Below, piece after piece: positions 55,776 through 64,000 of a stretch of DNA of 64,000 nt. Source of the DNA: Colius striatus (Eukaryota > Chordata > Aves > Coliiformes > Coliidae); contig NC_084760.1 of the NCBI RefSeq assembly GCF_028858725.1, forward strand, positions 78,622,367 to 78,686,366, in the 5' to 3' direction. Each line of letters starts with the position of its first letter. The stretch's first letter is position 1. A model generated the notes under the pieces. It saw nothing but the letters and a program-made list of their open reading frames with translations, had not been told where the DNA came from and searched no databases. The translations under genes and the position numbers were made by a program.

Positions 55776-58700
55776 CTAAGTCAATAAGGAAACTGGTTGA
55801 TAGATTTGGCCAGGCACACCTGGGACTGATCTCTCTAAGTTTTCCTTGTCTCATGCCAAATTACTGCTAACTAGTTTCAGAGCACATGTCCTTGACAAAT
55901 ACCATAGAGGATTGTTTCAAAAAGCCTTACTATGCATCAGGGTAGCTTGGATTGCTGGACCTCTTCTCTCCACTGTTCCAATTACTGTGGCAAAGAAAGT
56001 TAACCGGTTTGATGTGATTTGTTCTTGACTTTCTCCACACTTTTTCTTATCACCTGATTATCTTTCAGTGATAACAAATTGATTACTTAATAATTTGTCC
56101 CACATCCATTGAGGAGATGGAAAGGTAATGACTGAGGGCTGAGGGATCAACGTTTTCAAGAAGGTTTTGGGACACTTGCTGATTTTTATCAAGGCAGTAC
56201 TGACTTTGAGGGTAATTTAATAGAACAGGCATTAGGTCTTCACTAGTAATTAAGTCTTTACTAGTAAATTAAACAACATCAGAAAACGTTCCTGGAATAC
56301 AAACTCAATCATCAGAATTAAGTGTCAGGACACTCCTAGCATGGTTTGCCTTGGTCCCACTAGGACTGTCCCAGACAATTTCCTGTCATGATTTGGGAGT
56401 TATCATAGGCAGAGCACCATTCCCAATAGGTTTTTCACAGGGTCACTATGTTTCAGAGGTGAAGAGAGTTTAATAATATGGATGTGAGCCATTCAGTGCT
56501 AGTTTGTAGGATGTGTCTAGGAGAATGTTCCTCGGCACACCTGATTTACTACCTTCCTACCTTTTTTTGCCTTCTCCATCTGCAAGATTAACTGTGCTTT
56601 GTAAGCACAAATGAATCAGTCCTCTGACAAGTCTGAGAGGAAGCTGAGGCTAGACATCTCACTTTATAGATGTGAAGACTGAGGTAGTGTCTTACCCAGT
56701 CTCTGCAGCAAGCAAGTAGCTGGGCTAGCATTAAATCCAGGTTCCTGACCTCTTATCCTTGGCTATACCAAGAGGAGCAGTCCTTTGTCCCACATGCCTG
56801 TCCTTCCCCAGCTTGTCAGGTGATGCCTCATGAACCATGAGACAGGAGGCGACCTTCCAGAGGCCTTCTGTGGACAGGTTTCCTCAATGTAGCAGGTGTT
56901 CAGCTTAAGCCCATATCTCCCGTCTGCTCCCAGCCCTGCTGTACCAAGTGCAGCTGGTTACTGGGATCACAGAAGGAAGTCCGTGCCCCATGCCAAGGGA
57001 GAAGTCTGTGTACAGGTGAGAATCAAATTGAGAGCAGGCAGGGCAAGTCCTCCTCTGTCTGGGCACTTGTGAAGAAATGGAGGGGAACACCTTGCTAGCG
57101 TGGGCAGCCAAGGATGGACAATCCCCAGGACAGGATGACTCCCAGAACAAAAGAGTAAGTGTGAAAAGCCACCAGGGACAGAGGTTATGTGTTGACCTCC
57201 TGGAGGATGTAAAAGTTGAGTGCAAGGGAGGTAGGCAACAAGCTGAGAGGTGCTGTGAGCTAGAACTAAGCTGTGGAGCTTTGTTTTTCCCCCACTTCCC
57301 TCCTGTAGGACCAACACATAAATTCCTTGCTTTTCCCCTAGCCCTAGAGGCAAGGATGAAATTGCACCTGTGTGATGATGACCACAGGGCACAAATTTCA
57401 GTGCAAATGTCTGCCCTTACCGGGGACAATTGCAGAATTAAATGGAACCAGGGAACAGAAGAGCAGCAGAAGACATTGTCAGATTTCTGTAGGCTGAAAG
57501 ATGTCTCTGTAGTTTGGGTGTTTTTTCCCTCTGGGAAGATGAAAATAGAGAAGCCAATGGACTACATCTTCCGTTTATGTGCATCATGTTCTCTGCTCCC
57601 ACCTTGATAGGCTCCACACAGATTCTGGGAACAGCTTGAGATATTAGAATTGATTAAATGAAATTAATCAAAACAACCTACCTGGAGACACAGCTGGCAT
57701 TGATGAAACATGAAGTTGGGCCAAGAAGGATTCTGGAGGGCTGATGCCTGCCTTTATCAATAGATTCTGTTTGGATGAAATCCCGTGTCCTACGCACCTT
57801 GCTCAAATAGGAGGGGCTCTGAGGAGTTGTGTGCCTCATGCAAGACCATGGCTGTCCGCATGGGGCAGTGATTGCAGTGGGAACAGATGGGGCCCTGTGT
57901 TTTGCAGAACCAGGCACAGCGTGTAACTGTAGACCAGGCTTTGATGGTGAATGGAGCTGAACTCCAAGTGGTGCCATGTCAGCGTGGAGGATGTGGGATA
58001 ACTGGAGCAATGGCTTTAGAGATGTGATCTGAGAGGGATCTGTGGGTCCTGTGGAGACATCCCACTCCACAAACCTGGGAACAAGGGGACGGATTTGCCC
58101 AAATGAATTACTGAAAATTGGAGATTTGCTTTGGCTGCAGTCTCTGACCATTCCTCTGCCAGCCCAAGTTTTCTTATGCAAGTGGCAGTTTAGAGGCTTT
58201 TTTTTTTGACCTGTCCCAGCCATTTACGTTCTTTGTTTTATGAAAGCATTGCTGTCCTCCCAAAAACACACTGCATCACCTTGAGGTCCTAAGATGCTGT
58301 GTGGGCATAGTTCCTATCTATTGAGCAAGGCTAAAAGCACAGTTACAAGAAGAAATATCTGACTGAGTGTGAAGTGCTCAGATATATTGTGGGAAAATAT
58401 ATTGTGGGGATGGGCCACTTATAAATATCTGAGAACATAGAGAGAGACCCAAGCAGCTTTATGAAGTGCCGTGTTATTGAGGCCACAACCCTGTGGCTGA
58501 GTTTATTTGGCAGCCAGCAGAGGTGCATCCATCACAGAGACGGCTGTCGCGGTGCAGAGGCGGGAGGGTCCTGCTGGCCACCCCGCAGGTCAGGGACAAC
58601 TGTGTGCTTCTGCATCACAGCTGAGTGGAACAACGTGCCCTGTTTTTAACACTTGGCAGCTATCAGGGGAGGGAAAATGTGTCTGTTGCGATGCTCGGGG

Positions 58701-59491
58701 ACAAGTTTGTTTCTGACCTGTGTGTGGGGTCTTGGAGAGTCTCTTGAGGAGAATCCCTTGGGCTTCCATGCCACTTCAAAATTGGGTGACTAGCTTTATA
58801 GCCATGTTTTTAACTTGGAGTCTCCCAGCTACATTTGGAAGAGCCCAGACCCTTTCTTGGAGATTTAACCTCTTGAACAGGCTCCAAGGAACCAGAAAGT
58901 ACTTATTTGGCAAATGGGCTGCAGAGATTTAGGGTGGAGAGGTTGGGCTGGTGAGACAGAGCTCACATACACATCTGTGCTGACATCGGAGTGGCAAATG
59001 CATCCAGTCCTGTGCTGGGCAGCTGATTTCCAGCTCAGTCATCTGGTGACCACAGTCCCTGTTCGTGCCCTAGTCACCCCATTCTCACCTGCTCTACTTC
59101 CTTTGCCTGGCAGTCATTAAGAGCTAGCAGGCCAGTGCCTGGTTTTGTTCTGTTTCCATCTTGACTTTCCCACTCATTTTATGTGTGGCATTTCCCTGTC
59201 TCCTTGTTCTAAGGGCAAGATCACCAGTTTCAGTTGATGGTGCTGCAAAAGGCACGAAGAAGCTGAACCACATCTGCTGATTGTCAAAAATGCCACGTTC
59301 TTTATCCAGATCCTATGAAGGACTTGTCCTGCAAGGTTCCAGGTGCTGTTAGAGCACTGAAGTGCTCAAGAATTTCATAGCCTTGAGGCAGGAGAAGCCA
59401 AATCTGTGCCTCTTTCTACACTGTCTCTTCAGCAGGTCTCTTATGTGGTGGACAGGCTACTGAGCGCTGTGACCAATCCAAACAGAGCTGT

Positions 59492-59547
59492 CATGTACAG
59501 ACATGTACAGAATACATGTACATATACAGAATGGCCATGTACATGTG
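59492..59547. repeat. TGTACA-rich short repeat patch
   Basis: CATGTACAGA occurs twice in tandem, then ATACATGTACATATACAG and CCATGTACATGTG follow: four palindromic TGTACA cores in about 55 bases. Confidence 0.7.
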
Positions 59548-60136
59548 TTCCCTGGCTCAGACACCTCACTGCAAAGTGAGGCTAAGTCCTTCACTGTCTG
59601 CAGAGACAGTGAGCGACTTGCCCTCTAATGTGTCCTGTGGTTTTCTGGATGGTGGGATACTCTTTGAAAACAAAGTGCCTAGTATTTATGCTAAGCACTG
59701 TCCTTCCCAGTCACCCTCCTGCTTCAAAGCCCCTCTTGCTTAGCTTGGTGTTTGCTACTTGTGGGCAGGTCCCTGTTCTCCTAAGGAGGACATGGCCAAC
59801 CTGTTGCTTGTTTTCGCTGAGCAATGGGAGAGAAACATGTGAAGATGAGGTACTCAGGGCTCTGCAAGCAGGGGAGAATTGAAAGGAATTTGCTTCTTCA
59901 CCAAGATGTCTACAAGTGGAAGGCGATAGCTCTCTGAATCCCTGCATGCTCTTGTGTTGTTTAGGTGGAAAGGGAGTGATTATATCCTTCCAGGTCTCCG
60001 CTGAGCTCCCAGGGAATGTGCGTCTTGCTGCCTCTGATCGAGAGGCTACTAGGGAGCCTGAAAATAGTGTTATTGCTCTTGATATCATTTCTGCTTCCTC
60101 GAATGACTTCCTGTGTGATTGGTGGAGACAAATGCT

Positions 60137-60146
60137 CCATAAATGG
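60137..60146. promoter_or_regulatory. Perfect CArG box
   Basis: CCATAAATGG fits CC(A/T)6GG, the SRF-binding consensus. It lies in a unique, repeat-free stretch. Such 10-mers also occur by chance, so activity is uncertain. Confidence 0.3.
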
Positions 60147-62684
60147 CAATCTGGCAAGGAATCTGAATGCCTCCAAGTCCGAGATGGCCAAGGAGCTGAA
60201 ATCAGACAGACAAACACACACACATCATTAGCCGCTAGCCTGCATGTGAAATGAATTGAGATTTCTTGAGTTGGGATCCAGCTGGTGCCCTAATGAAGAT
60301 TTCCCTTCGTTCTTGCAAGCAGACAATAAAATACAACCCAGATACACCCCCAGTTTCCCCAGGCATTTTTGTTATATAACTAGTCTGGGTCTTGATCAGT
60401 GTTTCTTTGATTATCTCCGTGCGCCCACATAAATATACGGTGTGTGCGTACACACAAAATCCATCTATTTATCCACCCCACAAACCATTTTGCTGGGAGA
60501 CAGCATGGTCTCCTGAATTTTTTATGGCTTCGCTTAGGTTGGAAGTTATCCAAGGGTCAAACACTGTGCTGTATCTCCAGTCACCTTGCCAGTCAGCGCA
60601 GAGCATGGGTCTCTGATACTTTCTGAATCTCCAATCGCCCACAGGGCACTAAATTACAGCTATTACACTGCAATTCGCTGTACAATTTTGTTCTTTGATA
60701 CACTACCTGTCTTTGTCTGTCTGCATAGCAGCGAGAGTGGTATGCATTATTTACCAGGCTAAGTACACTGCTGCTGCTAGTGTTAGGGAAAAGAAAAAAA
60801 ACCCACCAGATAAGAGAACTGGGACAGGCTTGAAATATAAAAAGATGGGACAAATACAGCTTCCTGGGAAAGGGTTTTGCAGTTACATAAAACTTTCCAA
60901 GATTTTGCAGTCTCTTTTTCCTCCCTGCACAGGGGTGCATCCCTGGCCTCCCAAAGCTCTCCAGGAAGAACAGATGTACTGGGGCTGACGGGGAGTCCAG
61001 TCTGACCAGTGCCCTAGCCTCAGGATGGCTCCATGGCAAGCACTATGCCTGATGGGGAAGAACAATGTAAGGCGTATGGTGAGGAGAGCAGGATGCTGCT
61101 CCTCTCCTGGTGGAATACTCCAGGGTCTGAAATTGGTCTGTGATCCTTCTGTTTCGGCCAGAAATCCTTCTGGGCAACAAGAAGTTACTTCAGTGGATAT
61201 ATTCCAGCCTGTCTCCAACCTAACCATGGTTTGTGATCTCTCCAGATTGTCCCTTGAACTTACTGGGGCAGGGATTTGGGGAATAAAATCAGTTGCAAGA
61301 CATTTCTGTTTAGTGCAGAGATGATAAATAAAGCTCACTGTCCTCTACTTTGGCGACCTGAGAAAGGCAGGTGATAACTGGGCTTTGCTGCCTTGTGTTG
61401 ACTGCTGTGTCCTTTGGGCTTTCTTCCAGGACAAGGGTCTGTCTGGGAAGGAGCTTTTGGAGCATGCTCAGGCAGAGCTGGCTGGGTGAGGCTGTCCCTG
61501 ATTGACCTGCTGAGAGGAAACTCCAGGCCTCTCTGCAGTTTAGACAGCTGGTAGAGATGCCAAGGCAGAGCAGGCCAAATCCTGGCATGAAGGCAGGTGA
61601 GAGTGGCAAAGCCAAGGGCCAGCCCAGAGAGGGGGAGCCTGGGAGAAGCAAGCTTGCTGCTTCTCTCTGGTAAGAGGAGGTGGGATGTGCACAATGACCA
61701 AGTTGTTGTTTTCCTTCCCAAATGCCCCGTGGATGTTCTCTTTTCTTCCCCCTCATCAGCTGGACCATCCTGCCATGGCTCTATGCACAAGCTGCCTGTA
61801 GGCAGAGCTGAGCAGAGTCACGCACTCAGATCAGCTCCCGATCTTTATTTGTTGAGATAAGCTGCATACAAGGTGGTTATAAATCTAGTGTGTGGTCAGG
61901 AAAGTGTTTGCTCACTGGCTGAATGTCATGAGGCAAATGTGGAGGGGAGAGAGAGCCGGGGCTCTGTTTGTTGCAGAGCTAGTTGAAGTGGTATTGCAGC
62001 AGTCGGTGCTCTGATTGTTTCCACTCTCCCCAGTGTTTGGGGGCCTTATTCACTTTCTCCTGTCTACTTTCCATCTGAGCTGGCCCCATTATTGCTCAGC
62101 AATACGAAGTAGATTGCAGGTTGCTTTTTCTGTTCGGCCCCCAAAGCAGTCCTTACAGGAGATGGATTTCTGATTGAAATCCTCCCTGTCAATTGCTGCT
62201 GGGACTCTTCCAACACAGCATGAAGACACTTCTTGTGAAATTGCTAGCAAGAGAGAGCTGTGTTTCCACAAGGCTCAGGCTCCCACTTCCTTCCTTTTCC
62301 TGGCAATGCGACACTGTCCCCATTTAAGAGAAGATTCGCACCCTTCTCAGTTTTTGCAGGCCCCTAAAGTGGGAGCATCAGCCTGTAGAGGAATGCCTAA
62401 AATCCCCTCCCCTCAACAAGCGAGACTGGAGGCTGTGGGTCCCTAGCTAGGCATCTTCCTGAAATCAGGGTTGAGAACTGAGTCTTTTCCCTGTCCTGCT
62501 GAGGTGCACAGGCTCTGGGTGATCCCCAAAGACCGTGTTTCTGACACACAAAGTATCAACTGTCTCCCTGTCCCTTGCAGGGAGCTGGGTTTAGGCCACC
62601 AGCTGTAGGCTGTGCTGGGCAATGCTGTCTTTCCTTTTGCCTGAGCAGTCCTGGCTGTGAGAGCAGGCATTGAACCTACGCTTG

Positions 62685-62711
62685 GATGAGATGAGATGAG
62701 ATGATGAGATA
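62685..62711 (+). repeat. (GATGA)n microsatellite
   Basis: About five copies of GATGA/GAGAT, the last interrupted by a GATGAT step. Confidence 0.85.
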
Positions 62712-64000
62712 CTCACAGGATCTCTGCCCTTACTGAGAGCCCATTCCAGCTCTCTTCTAACAGCCAGCCTTTCAACATTGCTACAAGGTCGACAATGGAT
62801 TTTTTTTTAGCCCAGTTGAGTTGTGTTCCAATATGGGATGCCCTGGGAGGTCGGGTGAACCTGAACCTGTGCATACAGATTAAACATAGCTGAAAGATTG
62901 CATGGGGTCCTGTGTACAAGTTGTGCTAGGGGGATGCAGGAGCATCCTTTTCGTTGCTGGTCCCGGAGGCTGGTCTGACAGAGCTGTGTTGAAAAAGTCC
63001 AAGAGACTTTTTAGCTCACCTGGGAGGTGGTTCAGGCACAGTCTGGTGTGCTGCTGCCTTGTTTCAAGGGTGACACCTCAGCCATCATAATGCTAGATTG
63101 AAAAGGGAGTTCCCTTTGCTGCAAGGTTTTCCTTCTGTGGACAGCAGAGGCTGTGGCTATGTGAAGCAGGCTAATAGCCTTATTACCTTTTCCTCTCAGA
63201 TTGTCTGTCTGATGAATGTAAAGAAGTTAAAAGCCAGCACTATTTTCTCCATTCTGTCCTTCACCTGACGTTCCTTACTTGTGTCTCGGACCTGTCCTAA
63301 AGCTCATCTGTCTTTTCCAGCTACAGCAGCTGAAAAAATGATTCTTCCGACTCACACATTAGGGATAAAGCACTACTCTGGATGGGCTCATTCCTCTCTC
63401 AAGAGGAATATGACCATTCTGTGCTCCTCTGATGGCTCTGAATCTGGTGCAGCTTGCACATCTCCAAGATGTAGCTGGCTGTGCTGCTACAGGTGCTCGT
63501 CTTGGCGGTGAGCGTGGGGCTGGCAGGCAGCAGGGAGACTGGGACATGGAAGGAAGCAGAAGGGCAAAGAGGATTCAGCACAAGGCATGTATTTTCTTTT
63601 CTAATTTGAGATTTGAACTGTGTGTGACACATGCAGGTAGGATTTGAATGGTTTTTGATTACTTTACAAAAGGTCTCTGTTCCCAGATTTCACAACCTGG
63701 AGAGAGAAGGAAATTAGTCAAACTACTTAGCTCAAACCTCCAATGGCCTGTCCTTGAAATGACATCAAGCATATTGCTTGAGAGATGCTGTCAGGGTTTG
63801 GAAAAGGCTGGATAAGTGCCATGAAACAGGGGAAAGCATCTATAGGGGAAACAAACAGACAGAGCCATTATGTGTACCAGCTGCTGCTAAGTCTGATAAG
63901 CATGGCTTATCCATATTTTGCTCTCAGGTAGAGAGTACTTGGGCGTTTTCCACACATGTTCATCTCTGCGGTTTGTCGCAGAGGGAAGTGCTTCATCTTG

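Larger units (their letters stand above)
52233..64000. other. Intergenic region upstream of CCDC167
   Basis: No recognisable coding exon on either strand. It contains the outer part of the CpG island, one CR1 copy (about 55480-55775), a TGTACA-rich patch (59492-59547), a pentamer microsatellite (62685-62711), and unique blocks near 60.0-60.8 kb that could be regulatory. MDGA1, expected beyond CCDC167 from human synteny, does not appear. Confidence 0.6.

Noticed and set aside
61310-61790. Overlapping minus-strand open frames of about 150 codons in two frames
   Set aside because: Two frames open at once, with no domain in either; typical of chance in this composition.
52470-64000. Search for MDGA1 exons expected from human synteny
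   Set aside because: No immunoglobulin, MAM or GPI-signal exon could be read on either strand; the gene probably lies beyond the window.
1-64000. Search for CRISPR arrays, operons, tRNA or rRNA genes, and retroviral LTRs
   Set aside because: The window is a vertebrate nuclear locus and none of these was seen. CR1 LINE pieces are the only mobile elements recognised.

Overview
The window is nuclear DNA from a vertebrate, almost certainly a bird. It holds three spliced protein-coding genes with short introns. Several CR1 LINE fragments end in the ATTCTATGATTCTATG-type tail typical of avian CR1. The gene order RNF8 - CMTR1 - CCDC167, with the last gene on the opposite strand, matches my recollection of human 6p21. 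The species cannot be fixed from the sequence alone.

Layout: (1) 1-7,818, plus strand: the 3' part of RNF8, from inside the FHA domain through the coiled coil and RING to the stop codon; the first exon(s) lie upstream of the window. (2) 7,819-11,080: RNF8 3'UTR and the intergenic gap. (3) 11,085-11,830: a CpG island with a probable non-coding first exon of CMTR1. (4) 13,033-36,661, plus strand: a complete CMTR1 coding sequence in 23 coding exons. All exon phases join, giving 831 residues with G-patch, RrmJ-type methyltransferase, guanylyltransferase-like and WW regions. Its 3'UTR probably ends after an AATAAA at 39,000. (5) 52,232 down to 40,538, minus strand: complete CCDC167 in four coding exons (96 residues), tail-to-tail with CMTR1, with its CpG-island promoter near 52.0-52.45 kb. 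(6) 52.5-64 kb: no gene recognised; one CR1 copy, a few simple repeats and some stretches that could be regulatory. MDGA1, the next gene in human, was looked for and not found.

The genes share no pathway. RNF8 is a nuclear E3 ubiquitin ligase of the DNA double-strand-break response. CMTR1 puts the 2'-O-methyl group on the first transcribed nucleotide of capped mRNA (cap 1) and is interferon-inducible in mammals. CCDC167 is a small coiled-coil protein with a C-terminal membrane anchor.

No new multi-gene system is visible. The points most worth a second look are a GC-AG intron and two possible C-termini in RNF8, an interferon-element-like sequence one base short of the usual spacing in the CMTR1 CpG island, a cluster of YY1-type motifs on both strands at the CCDC167 promoter, G-quadruplex-type tracts, an internally deleted CR1 copy, and non-coding stretches that look like regulatory candidates. 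Exon boundaries were set by eye from splice sites, reading phase and recalled similarity to the human proteins. No alignment or database search was run.
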